From the NCBI GenBank assembly GCA_014058105.1, contig JACGCM010002671.1, forward strand, positions 496,001 through 560,000: a stretch of 64,000 nucleotides of DNA, in the 5' to 3' direction. Shown here in pieces: positions 34,752 through 46,164 of this stretch; position 1 is the first letter of the stretch; every line of letters begins with the position of its first letter. The position numbers were made by a program, and so were the translations under genes. Origin of the DNA: Kingdonia uniflora (Eukaryota; Streptophyta; Magnoliopsida; Ranunculales; Circaeasteraceae). The notes under the pieces were generated by a model, which was not told the DNA's origin, made no database searches, and saw only the letters and a list, made by a program, of their open reading frames with translations.

Positions 34752-36542
34752 AGAATTTACCTATTAATGAGGCATCGACCTCTGGTCAATCGGCTGAGTC
34801 TGAGAATGTAGTATCTGATAGGGAGGATGAAGTAGGAGTTATTTAATTTTTAGATTTCCCTAGAAAATTGGTATCTTATCCTCCAAATTCGGATGTGTTT
34901 AGAGAGATTTGTAAAGCCAAAGCTTTTGTAGGGGGAAGATGGGGTAATTTTGTAGAACATGACTGTAGGCAGTTTAGAAGTTGCATTGCAGGATCTGGGG
35001 AGGAACATTTCTTTTTTGTTGGCTAATTTATTGAAGGAGAAACTAGATAGGGGGTTAGACGAATCAATCTCCTTAGAGTATTATAATATAAATGTTCAGG
35101 GCGACCTGAAAGAGGGTTTTCTATGTTATATGTCTTAATTGGAGTACGAGTTGAGTCTACCCCTTAGCAATCTTATGAAAGGGATTATGAATATCATTGG
35201 GGCATGTCCTGTTCAGTTGAGCAAGAAAATTTGGGAGGTAATAAATGGCTGTGAATTTATGAATAAGTTGTGGGAGGAGAATGAGGTTGAGAGGAGGATA
35301 TCTTCTGAATATGTCTTATAGTTTTATGGTGTGAAAAACTATTCTGTAAGTGGAGGGGCCTACTTTTTTATGAGCTCGACTCGACCTCTTTTCTTCGATC
35401 TGAATTCACCAGGTCAAATGTGGAATGATAATGTGATATGGGTGAAGGGTGATAGTCTTCAGAGAGATTATGAAGAACCCATGGAACTTTTATGTAGAAT
35501 TGTGAAACAAAGTAAGTATAGCAATGTATAATGTATAATATTGAGATGTTGAAATTGTATGTTGATTTATTGGTGATAATGTATTGTTGTTTGACAAGTC
35601 CTCAATTGAATATGATGAAGAAGGAGTCCCTATTGATACTGTTGCTTAGGAAGAGATTGAGCTCGAGGTTGTTCTGAAAGAACTTGGTATTAGCAGAAAG
35701 AAACATGCCAATAGCCGGTCCAAGAAAGTTTAAAAGTCTCAAAAAATGATGTTAATAACGAGCGTTGGTGGCAACAAGAAGAGGGGAGCTGATGGAGAGA
35801 GACTAGTTGTCTTGCCCAAAGCCTCTAGAGTGGACTTTGCAGATGTATCAGAGTCTACTACATCGAGCAAGCTAGCTCGGACACTTCCAAAGAAGAATAT
35901 ATTAAAGTGTGGCTCGACCTCTGGAACCACAGGAAGTGGTGAGGTCGAAGGAGGGGCAAAAATGAGAAGGGTTGACCCTCCTTTCCAACTGATTGGGATG
36001 AAGGCCACAGAGGATCGACTTGGTGAAGAAGATGAGTTAAAATGGTGAGGAAGAAATGAGTAAAATGGTAAGTTTGATGATTTAAGCATATGCTGAATTC
36101 TGTATGATGATTCGAGCTAACAATGTGGTCGATAATTATTATATTTTTGTAGGCTGCCCATTTGATGAAGGGGATCGGCCTCGGGGTGGAGGAGGAGAAA
36201 GCCAAGCTTGAGAAGGGGAAGGTTGATCTCAAGAAGAAGGTAGCTTATTTGAAAGCTGACTTGGTTAGGGAGGGGAAGCGGCTGGACTCCTTGAAGGTTT
36301 CTTAAGAGGTGGAGATCAACGAGCTGACAGCGGATGCGGGAAAGAATCTGGGGGAGGTGGTAATCCAGCGTGATAGACTTGGGCGCCACCTCCTAAAAAT
36401 GGGGTACTCCAAAACTGAGGTGAATGACATTATGATGAACACCTATGTTAAGGAGGAGGAAGATGATGAGGTGAAAGATGTCGCGGATGGAGTCGTAGAC
36501 GGGTTAGATAGTGTCTCTCCCCAAATGGTACGAGACAACTAA
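34752..36542 (+). pseudogene. Gypsy 2 antisense extra ORF, part 1 (Transposase_28-like)
   Basis: It begins MKNLPINEASTSGQSAE, followed by VSYPPNSDVFREICKAKAFV, then LSLPLSNLMKGIMNIIGACP, QLSKKIWEVINGCEFMNKLW and SGGAYFFMSSTRPLFFDL. This is the layout of the plant family called putative gypsy-type transposon (PF04195). After a basic linker, an intron (about 36068-36152) leads to a coiled coil (AAHLMKGIGLGVEEEKAKLE onward) and an acidic end. Stops and frame shifts interrupt the first half. Such ORFs lie antisense to pol in Tat-lineage elements. Their role is unknown. Confidence 0.65.
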
Positions 36543-36659
36543 GGGTAGAAAGTTGACTCTATGATTGTGTGATTATGAAGGGTTTGAAATATTGTAATCG
36601 AATGGAACATTGTTTGTTGGATAGACTTCTGTATGCTAAGATGTGCTTGTAAACCTTGT

Positions 36660-38580
36660 TATAGGACCTTAAGGACATGCACCTCAGAATAAAAGAATTA
36701 GAAAATGAGCTTGCTAAGGAGAAAGACGCCTCAGCATCCCTGTTGTCTTTGCAAGCGAAGCTACAGGTCAGAAAAGGGCAAGATATATTTAACTTATATG
36801 CTTTATTACTCTAGAGCTACAAATTAAAAATTATAGCGTAAAGACAAACCAAAAACTTGCTAACAATTTAGGGGCAATGGTACTCAATTGTGTATAGATA
36901 ATATCAAAGTATTGAAAAAGTTATAATATAGAGAATGTGTACCTTGGAATTAGAAGTATATGCTATTGTTCATCAAATTGAGATCATACTTTGACCTTAA
37001 GTTTAGAAGTAGTTTCACACAGTACATGTCAAAAAATTGAAATTTCATTCAAAATAAGATGTATGTATTGAGTGAGTATCCTAAATCGAACTTGATATAT
37101 TGTATCTGTGATGTGTAGGTTGAATTGGAGTCAGTTCTCTTGAGCAAAGAATAGACACGCCAATGTAACCAAGAGTTTGCAGCAAAATTTGATATAATGG
37201 GAGATGCAAATGAAGATAAGGAGGATCAACATGTAAATGTACATTTCAAGTATGTTGAGGCAACTCAAACTGTTAATAACCTCACTTGAAAGATTGAGGA
37301 GAAAGATACCAAAATTTTTAAAGGGCAAAAAGAGCTCGCGGATACTAAAGAAAAGGTAGCGAAACTCAAAAGCTAGAATGATGCACTGATGGTAAAGATT
37401 AGGTAGGCTGACATGGCTCGATATTGTATATAGGCGTTAGAAACGTTAGACAATGAGTTATGCCATTTTGTGGCCATTATGAATGACCAAATGATCAGCA
37501 AAATGAACGAACAAGAGAAGACTCAAACTAATCTAGTGAATACCAGAAGCGAACTGGAGCAATTGAAGAAGAAAATTGTTGAGAAAGATAGCGAGCAGTA
37601 GAGAGTTCGAGATGACCTATCTAACTCCGAAATTAAGGTTGGGCAGTTTACTGTAGCTTTGCCTGCTAAAGATATAGAGTTCTGGCTGGTACAAAGGAAA
37701 TGTGATGAGTTGAATGAGAGGATGGCAAAGTTGAAGACCGATTTGGCTCATGTCAATTCACGCGCTAAAAATGCCGAGACTGGAGAGCACTCGAGGAAAA
37801 ATAAAGGTAATGCCAAGGTCTCCCTTATTTATGGGGATGTGGTTAGCCTAACAACTCGAATTAAAGAGCTGGAGGGAAATGTAGCTCAAACTCAAGGTTA
37901 TGTACAAAAAGGAAATGAGTGGTTAAGGGAGTGCCAAGGTAAGTTGGACGCTGCTCTTGTCAGGAAATAAGAGGTAGTACAGGTTATCAAAGGTAAGGAG
38001 ATCTTGATTAAGAAAAAAGATAAAATGTTAAAGAAATCTCCTGCTGGGTAAGATTTAGATAGGGAGCTTGAGGAACTTCGTGCTCAAGTAGCGGAATTGA
38101 GGGCGATGAACCAGGCTGAATCAGCTAAAGCTGATGAATAGGCGAAAGAGAACATCAAATTTATGTCCCATGTAGATAGTCAAATGGAATGGCAAGATGC
38201 ACGTTATAAGAGGTTGAAAGAGCGCCTTCAAATGGCAAGAGAGAATTTTTCTAAGATGGCTATGCCGTAGGCATCGCGCTCAGAGATGTTTATGGCAGTG
38301 ATCACCTATTTTGTTGAAGAGATTAGAAGGCTCGAGTTAGTGAGTGATACCTTGCACGACTATTTGTCGGATAGATAGTGGATTTGTAGAGCTAATGTAG
38401 ATCAAGGAAACTGTATGAACTCCATAGAAACGGAGTTAGGTTCTCGACCTGTTGAATTGGTAGAGCAAGGTATGATCATTGTAATTGCTTAAGCCCGAGA
38501 ATTTATGGCTGATCATCCTCCTGTTGTAGGGGAAAGCGCAGCTGACCTCCCAATAACAGAAATGAATCTATTGTAGTGGC
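36660..38580 (+). pseudogene. Gypsy 2 antisense extra ORF, part 2 (long coiled coil)
   Basis: Long heptad-rich coiled coil: LRIKELENELAKEKDASASL, then TQTNLVNTRSELEQLKKKIV, ELNERMAKLKTDLAHVNSRA, TTRIKELEGNVAQTQGYVQK, LDRELEELRAQVAELRAMNQ, and near the end LELVSDTLHDYLSDR. An intron seems to interrupt it between about 36768 and 37120. About ten in-frame stops, nearly all TAG, fall where glutamine (CAG) would suit. Probably the downstream part of the same gene as 34752-36542. Confidence 0.6.
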
Positions 38581-38599
38581 TATATATGTAACCTGAAAA

Positions 38600-38960
38600 A
38601 GTATCTGTCGCAGACATATTGAGAAATGAAAGCTAGTTTTACCTTGGCCTTATCTTATGTCTGGTAGAGTTCTTTGATTGAAAACTAGTATTACCTGTAT
38701 TTTAATCACAGAGTATAATTGTTGTAGCCATATTGAGAGATGAAAGCTAGCTTTACCTTTGCCTTATCTTATATCAGGTAGAGTTCTTTGATTGAAAACT
38801 AGCATTACCTTTATTTTAATCGCAGAGTATAATTGTCTCAGCCATATTGAGAGATGAAATCTAGTTTTGCCATTGCTTTATCTTATGTCTGGTAGAGTTC
38901 TTTGATTGAAAACTAGTATTACATTCATTTTAATCACAGATTATGTATAGAGTGCGGCTT
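38600..38960. repeat. Three tandem copies of a ~114-bp repeat in Gypsy 2
   Basis: The word TATTGAGAGATGAAAGCTAG recurs at about 38617, 38731 and 38845, each followed by a stretch ending in GATTGAAAACTAGTATTACC. A degenerate fourth copy follows. It lies between pol and the extra ORF, where Tat-type elements often have tandem repeats. Confidence 0.7.
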
Positions 38961-39199
38961 GAAAGCTAGTTTTACCTTTGCTTTAACTGGAATAGAGGTC
39001 GATTGAAAGCTTGTATTACCTTTGCTTTAATTTATATATTGTCTACGTAAGTAGAGAGTTGTGTGGGAAAAAACTTGGAAATTTTCATTGAATAGAATGT
39101 ACATTGTATGGAGATGAAAATCTCACTTTTAGAATAGAAAGAGCAAGAATTTGAAATAGAGTAATGAGGGACTTAGCGATAGTACCGTTTCAGTCGCCT

Positions 39200-41790
39200 A
39201 GTGCTTCAAGGATTTGAGATATGAACTCCTTCTTCGGTTATGAGGTAATATGATCCCAGGCCAGTAAGACCAGTTAATAGGAATGGACCCTTCCAATTTT
39301 CTACCAATTTCCCAGCATGTACCTCTTTTCTGCGTTGAGGGATTTCTCTAAGGACGAGATCATCAATTTGGAAAGTATAGCTTTTGACTTGTCTGTTGTA
39401 CGAACTGGCTAGCATATGGTAATATCGACCTATGTTAGCAATAATGCATTTCATAGTCTCATCAATTCAATTAAGGTTGTAGGCCAATTCGAACTCATTT
39501 TCTTCGTCAGTTAGCTCATGATCTCTGAATAGATGATGATATTCTGTTGGAATGACGGCTTCGGTGCCATATGTGATGAGGAATGGGGTACAGCTGATAG
39601 ATTGGCGTAGAGTAGTACGGTATGCCCATAAGACATGAGGAAGCTCTCATACCCAGTTTCCTTTTTTCTGTGAGTGAAGCCTTTTCTTGAGTCCATCCAT
39701 GATGGTTTTGTTGGTGATTTTGGCTTAGCCATTGAGGGTAGTAGGGATTGGATGGTGAGTGGATGATATTGTGTTTGTTGAGAAAAGCTACTACTTTTTC
39801 TCCAACAAATTGTGGCCCATTATGGATACAAATTAGGTGGGGGAATCCAAAATGAGTAATAATGCGTTCCTAGATAAAAAAAAATATGACCTCTTCATCT
39901 CTAGTTTGACAGAGTGGAACTGCTTCTACCCATTTTGTAAAATAATCTGTAGCTACGAGTAGGTATCGGCGGTTACCTGGAGAATTAGGAAATTTACCGA
40001 CAAGATCGAGCGCCCATATTTTGAATGGCCATAACACCTTGTTTGCATGCAGTTCAAGCGCAGGGGCGCAAATCATTTGTCTATGCTGTTGATATGTATC
40101 ACATTTGTGTGAGTACTCTTCTGCCTGCTTGCACATGCCTGGCCAGAATACTCCTTGTGAAATGGCTCTATTTGCGAATGATCGACCTGCGGCATGGGAG
40201 CCACAAGTTCCTTCATGTAAAATACGGAACATCTCGCCTACTTTCTTTCTAGAGAGGCACTTGAAATAAGGCAACGTGACTGAATGGCAATATAAAAATC
40301 CATTTGGATTTGTGTAGTACTTTGAGTTTTTGATCAGCTGTCGGCGCTCTTTTGAATCTGCTGGAAGGGGTCATTTGTATTTATTGTTGGTGTAAAGGTA
40401 AGCAAGGAAGGACTTTCGCCAATCGTCATCATCCTCTTTATCGCCCCCAGTGTTGATCGTGCATACAAAAATGTGATCAATGCTGGGGGTTGAAATGATT
40501 TCGATCTGGAGATATCTAGCTTCTGTACCCAAGACCCCGGCTAGAAAAGCTAAGGAATCAGCATGTCTATTTTCACCTCAAGGAAGATAATCGAGAGTTA
40601 TTTTTGCATACTGGCTCATCTTATATGCAACGAGGGTTGCATATTCGATCATCTTGTCATTCTTCTTATATTGCTCAGAGTAATGGCGGACGGTGAGTAG
40701 AGAATCTGCGTAGACTGAGAGTTCTGGGACACCGAGGTCAAGTGCGAGGACGAGTCTATGAATAAGAGCTTCGTATTCAATGATATTGTTGGAGGCTTCA
40801 AAATCTAAGCGGATTGATTTCTCAATTCTGTCGTTAGAAGGGGTAATCAGTACGATTCTAATTACTGACCCTTCGGGTCTTGCTGAACCATTTGTAAGAA
40901 ATCTCTACCCTTTCATTGTAATCTATTCAGCTCGCTCGTCAAATACTTTGGTGAGTGGATGCTCTGTAATTTTGTATGCAAGGTCAGGATCGTGCTCCTC
41001 TTACTCGGGATCATCCACTAGAAAATCTGTGAGAAAATTGGCAACGGCCTGACCCTTTTCTAGATGTCATTGCTCGAACTTGATATCTTGTTCTTCCATA
41101 CTGACTGACCATTGTTCCACTCTCCTGGATTTTTCTTTCTTGGACAAAGCTTCCTAAAGTGGATAGTTCGTCATGACTTTGACTGAATGAGTTTGGAAGT
41201 AGTGCTTAAGTTTCTGTTAAGTGTAAACAAGAGTTAGGAGTCTCTCGATTTTAGAATACTTTATTTTTGCTGAAGTGAGGGTTTTGCTGATGAAGTTGAC
41301 TGGCTTCTCAATTTTCCCTTCAACTCAAATGAGAATCGATCTGATAGAAGTATCTTTAACTGCTAGGTAGATGATCAGTTCCTCATTATCTACTGGGGTA
41401 CTCATTATAGGAGACTTCCCCAAATAGGTTTTGATATCGTAAAAGGCTACCACGCATTCTGATGTCCATTGGAACTCTGTATTAGGCTACACTTTTTCTT
41501 GTTTGGTACAACTGCAGAGTAGTAGGAATAGCCAATAACAGCGATCTAAAGATTTATAAATGAATCGGTTGATAGTGGTAATCTTGCTGGCAAGTTTTTG
41601 TACGTTTTTTGTCGTCTTTGGAGATGGCATGTTGAGGAGAGCTCTAATTTGATCTGGATCGGCATCAATTCCTTTCTTGCTGATGAGATGGCCAAGGTCG
41701 ACATAACCATTGACCTTGGTGATCTTATACTCCAAGGTCATAAGTTTGTTGAGGAAGAGGTGCTCTTTGGCCTTGCAGTTGAGCTAGAGC
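39200..41790 (-). pseudogene. Gypsy 2 pol remnant (RT end, RNase H domains, integrase)
   Basis: On minus it starts mid-RT (LNKLMTLEYKITKVNGYVDL, then DADPDQIRALLNMPSPKTTK), then RNase H, then a second RNase H (RIVLITPSNDRIEKSIRLDF, EYEALIHRLVLALDLG). The integrase has the zinc region HEGTCGSHAAGRSFANRAIS and CDTYQQH, where CxxC would be expected (one Cys is Tyr), then WALDLVGKFPNSPGNRRYLL with its Asp, and IHNGPQFVGEKV, where the usual Asp of DNG is His. The frame is broken after about 39870 in several places. The longest clean piece is 39870-40274. Confidence 0.8.
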
Positions 41791-41794
41791 GTAT

Positions 41795-42372
41795 TAGTAA
41801 AAGCAGTAACAGTTATTTTTTTTATCGAGATTGTCTACTTTATGCGCGAGCTCCAAAAAATTCTTTGCAAAAGCCTCAAGCTTCTCTCCGTGTGACTGTT
41901 TAAGACTAATAAGAGAATATAAATTCTCCTCTTTGTCTCGGTTATGAGCATACGTCTTGATGAATTGTTTCTGCAGCTGATCTAATGTAAGTATGGAATC
42001 TTCAGGTAAAGAGTGGAACCACCGGAGTGGTTCTTCTTGTAGACTTGTTGTAAACAAACGACAGAGGATGTGGTTGAGATTAGATTACAACCTCAACTAA
42101 TCGTGGTAATTTTGAATATGCTCCTTTGGATTGGTGCCCTTGTATTTATAAATTTTCGGAGTATAGAAATCTTTCGGTATTTCCATATCGAATAGTTCTT
42201 TGGCAATCGGACTTCCTTGTAACTTGGTAAGGTCGTCTATAGTGCCCAGAACTTGTGCTTCAATTAACTCCTTGATGCGCTGATCCATATGCTCTTGTGT
42301 GACATATTGACGAGTTAGTTGAGTGGCTTGACAAGGAGGTTGAGGATTGTGAGTACCGGTACCCTCACTCAA
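41795..42372 (-). pseudogene. Gypsy 2 gag N-terminal part, truncated
   Basis: MSEGTGTHNPQPPCQATQLT begins at 42372, with a Gln-rich start, then EHMDQRIKELIEAQVLGTID, KELFDMEIPKDFYTPKIYKY, and after a stop and frame change EEPLRWFHSLPEDSILTLDQ (retrotransposon gag family, PF03732). It ends in NFLELAHKVDNLDKKNN at about 41810 and runs directly into RT sequence, so gag's end, the protease and most of RT are missing. Confidence 0.8.
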
Positions 42373-42947
42373 ATGATCACGTGCTGGAATTTATGGTTGA
42401 GGTGGTTGATCTTCCTCCTGATGTTTGGAAAATTGGTGACCTCTGCTAATTTTGGATTGAACTTCACCACCCAAATGAATTGAAGGTTGATGTTCGTACT
42501 GAATCTTTCTGGAAATTGCTTTGTTGGTGGCTCCTCGAGGTCCCAATCTATCCCGCGCAGGAACTCAAAAGGTTTCTAGCACTTGATCGTACTCCATTCT
42601 TGGAGGAGCCTGTTGAGTGTCTTACATAGCTTGTAATGCAGTCTGTATGGTTGTTATCTAGTCTTCATGTCGTTTGAACGTTGTCGAACGAGCTTGTCGC
42701 TCAACTTTGAGCTCCTTCACACAGAGCTCTCGGTCAAAAGTTAACTGATGTTCGAGCTCATTACAATTCTCTATTTCAATGTGGAGATTCGTCTGTAGTT
42801 ATATAAGTTGTTCCAGCTCAACTGAAGGATCGAGCTGGATTTCGGTTGTTGGTCATCTGGAAGTGACCATGATTGAAATTGGTAGTAGAATGAATGTATG
42901 CCTTAGGATTTCATGGAAATGTCTTCTTTCCTATAAAAGGCGCCAAA
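42373..42947 (-). other. Gypsy 2 leader between 5' LTR and gag
   Basis: A primer-binding-like TTTGGCGCC abuts the LTR, followed by several hundred bases that read as a coiled-coil-like, frame-broken coding remnant on minus. No separate gene was seen. Confidence 0.45.
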
Positions 42948-43563
42948 TATAATGGCTTAATTCCGTAAGCTTGAGATGGCATGGAATTAGATCTTACACC
43001 AATGTTCCTGTGATAAAAACTAATGTAAAATAAGAAATGATACAGGTGATTTAGCGTGGAAAACCTCTAAATAGGTAAAAAAAACCATGACCTCGAGTTG
43101 AGGGTTTTAGTAACAGTGACTTTTATTGCTTGAGGCTGATATCTTATTACAAGTGATCTCTCAAACTAGAAATACATGATCTTGTAAATAAGAATTTTAG
43201 TGTTTGATAATCTAGAAAATATAGTTTTCCTGGTGACTTTTTGTATATTTTTCTGGTTTTTGTCTCTTCTAGAACTTTTTCTTTATATAGGCCTTATTCG
43301 CAGTTCTTTATCGTACTAAAGCACATTCTCTGAACAATGTGGTAAGTGGTCTTTGACTAAGTAACTGTTGAGTTCGTGAGAAACATGTTTCTTTAACTTG
43401 TTCATGCTTTTTTGTTGTGCTCGACCCACGTTCTTCATCAGTTCATGGTGTAGGTGTCAATGTTGACAGTTTATGTCACATGTAGAATGCATGAATATGA
43501 TATGGAGGTAGTTCGAACTGGAAATAGTTTGAATTGGGTTAGATCGAGGGATAGGTCCCTACA
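42948..43563 (-). repeat. 5' LTR of Gypsy 2 (right copy)
   Basis: It begins TATAATGGC (TG has become TA) and ends GGTCCCTACA. It is collinear with 31214-31827. The 5-bp flank ACCAC follows at 43564-43568. Confidence 0.9.
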
Positions 43564-44357
43564 ACCACACTAAGGGAATCCTTAAAGTTGGACATCCTCG
43601 CAAAGATGAGAGTTGCTTTATGAAGTAAAAGCACACTCACCACACTGGGGGCGTCCTTGAAGTAGGACATTCTCGCAAAGATGAGAGTGATTTTGTGAAA
43701 TAAAAGCACATTCACCACGTTGGGGGCGTCCTTGAAGTAGGACGTCCTCGTAAAGGCAAGAGTCACTTTTTGAGGTAAAAACTCACTTACCACACTGGGG
43801 GCATCCTTGAAGTAGGATATCCACGTAAAGATAAGAGTCATTTTTTGAAGTAAAAGCGCACTCACCACACTGGGGGCGTCCTTGAAGTAGGATGTCCTCG
43901 TAAAGACGAGAGTCATTTTTTTAAGTAAAAGTGCACTCACCACACTGGGGGCGTCCTTTAAGTAGGATGTCCTCATAAAGATAAGAATCACATTTTGAGG
44001 TAAAAGCGTACTCACCACACTGGGGGAATTCTTGAAGTAGGACATCCTTGCAAAAATGAGAGTCATTTTTTGAAGTAAAAATGTACTCACCACACTGGGG
44101 GCATCCACGAAGTAAGATGTCCCCGTAAGGACAAGAGTCATTTTTTAAAGTAAAATCGTACTCACCACACTGGGGACGTCCTTGAAATAGGACATCCTCG
44201 CAAAGACGATAGTCATTTTTTGAAGTAAAAGCGTATTCACCACACTGGGGGCGTCCTTGAAATAGGACGTCCTCGTAAAGACGAGAGTCACTCTTTGAAG
44301 TAAAAGTGCATTCACCATACCGGGGGCGTCCTTGATGAAGCACACCTTCGTATTTAC
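43564..44357. repeat. 75-bp tandem array in Gypsy 1 (about ten units)
   Basis: The word GGCGTCCTTGAAGTAGGA-like recurs at exactly 75-base steps: 43576, 43651, 43726, 43801, 43876, 43951, 44026, 44101, 44176, 44251 and 44326. Because 75 is divisible by three, stop-free frames run across units on minus (for example 43539-44141), but these are by-products. The array lies in the 3' region of Gypsy 1, and Gypsy 2 split it. Confidence 0.92.
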
Positions 44358-45045
44358 GAGGACTACTAAAAAAGTTGTTGGGCACTTCGCGCCTAATTAT
44401 CTCTCTAAGGTTGCTAAAATGACAACGCGTACAAAGTCCTACGAGGACTACTAAAAAAGTTGTTGGGCACTTCATGCCTAATTGTCTCTCTAAGGTCGCA
44501 AAAACGATAATGCATATACAGTCTAACGAGGACTACTAAAAAAGTTATTGGGCACTTCGCGCCTAACTGTCTCTCTAAGGTCGCTACAACGACAACGCAT
44601 ATATAGTCCTATGAGGACTACTAAAAAAATTATTGGGCACACCTAATTATCTCTCTAAGGTTGCTATAATGATAACGCGTACATAGTTCTACAAGGACTA
44701 CTAAAAAAGTTATTGGGCACTTTGCGCTTAACTGTCACTCTAAGGTCGCTAAAACAGCAATGCGTACACATTCCTATGAGGACTACTAAAAAAGTTGTTA
44801 GGCACTTCACACTTAACTGTCACTCTAAGGTCACTAAAATGATAATGCGTACACAGTCCTGTGAAGACTACTAAAAAAGTTATTGGGCACTTCGCGCCTA
44901 ACTGTCTCGTTATGGTCGCTAAAGTGGCAATACGTATAAAGTCCTACGTGGACTAATCAAAAATTTGTTGGGCACTTCGCGCCTAACTGTTTCTGTAAGG
45001 CTGTAAAAACGATTACCCATCCTAGTCCTACGAGGAGTACTACAC
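44358..45045. repeat. 84-bp tandem array in Gypsy 1 (about eight units)
   Basis: GAGGACTACTAAAAAAGTTG recurs near 44359, 44443, 44528, 44613, 44693, 44777, 44862, 44946 and in altered form at 45031, a period of 80-85 bases. Each unit also has GGGCACTTCGCGCCTAA and CTCTCTAAGG. It follows the 75-bp array directly but is unrelated in sequence. Confidence 0.9.
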
Positions 45046-46164
45046 GTAATTATAGATATGATCGCAAGATTCTCTTCCATTTCCACACTAATAATTACAA
45101 ACGAGAAGCATAACAAAATGACGCTGACATTGACACATCATACACAATAGGGGCATGACCTCTCCCAATTCCCATAGCCTGGTCTTTCAACGCTGACATC
45201 TCTCATATCCTTAAGGGCCATGACCCTAAGGCCACTGTAGGGCTGGACTAGGTCTTCACTTGGTCCCACAGAATGAGATACCATAACTAGCGCTTTAATT
45301 GTGTTTTCCTTTCCCCCTCTGGCAGAGACGAAGGGTCAACGTACACCCACACTAGTTGTTTTCCCGCCATCCCACGATGACTAAAGTACATCTCAGTGTA
45401 GAAAGCCACCCACGTGGCTACCCGTTCTTTTAAACGCGTTTACGATCGGGTTTGCATCTTCTTATAAGCAAACCAGGTACTCAGGTTAAAGCTTCAAATA
45501 ATGGCTACACTTTGAACACTTCAAGCCCCTCCTATTGGCTCCAAGCGAAGGGGCCTAATTAATTTTTTAGGAAAACCAATAGCCTCTTGCTTAACTATTA
45601 CACCAATTAAAGACTACTCCACTTCTCCCCAGGTGGCCTCACACACTGTCACCATTTTTTGGAACTCACAGTAAGCATTTATGACTCCCACAACACATCA
45701 GCTAAATAAATACTAGGCCCCCGTACATCCAGGGACGACCAGCCTCCACGGCCACGGCACCTAGTCCAACAAGGACTAGCAAAACACTTTCGGGGGGAGT
45801 TTCTCCGAATTAAGTATGTGATGTCGGTCGTGCAACCGACCACAGTACCCATACCAACCAAAGTCTACGATGGAAAGTGTCCCCACGATCATGGTACCTC
45901 GTTCAACGAGGACTAGCCAAACTTAGGCTAGCACCCAACATTCAGTACCCACGAGATTATTGGTCACAAACTAACTCATAAAAAATGAACAAGTACAAAC
46001 AGGGAATCCATAATATTCTACAAGAACCACACGCCTACTAAATTTGGCATACAAGAAAATATATTGTTTACACAGTACACAACCACAAAGGACCTCATCA
46101 ACCACTTTTAACATAACTACTACAAGTTCATTAAAAAAGTTTTTGCACATTGCCACAACGGGCC
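45046..46164. other. Gypsy 1 3' spacer
   Basis: No gene or repeat was recognised. It separates the tandem arrays from the antisense ORF. Confidence 0.5.

Larger units (their letters stand above)
31214..43563 (-). mobile_element. Gypsy 2, Tat-type LTR retrotransposon with internal deletion
   Basis: The direct LTRs 31214-31827 and 42948-43563 (614 and 616 bp) are in the same orientation. Minus-strand order: LTR, primer-binding-like TTTGGCGCC (42947-42939), gag, a shortened pol, then an antisense extra ORF (on plus, 34700-38600), then LTR. The flanking 5-mers are ACTGC and ACCAC, two transitions apart. The uninterrupted array units read ACCAC at this point, which supports the insertion site. 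The protease and most of RT are deleted. Architecture matches Gypsy 1, but the LTRs and sequences differ, so it is a different family. Confidence 0.9.

Noticed and set aside
43539..44475. Long open frames of 184-200 residues with 25-residue repeats on the minus strand
   Set aside because: They are produced by the 75-bp tandem array, whose length is a multiple of three. More than one frame is open, and none has protein-like features apart from the repetition.
43564..45045. Possible CRISPR-like array
   Set aside because: Units are contiguous and near-identical with no unique spacers. The surroundings are a plant retrotransposon.
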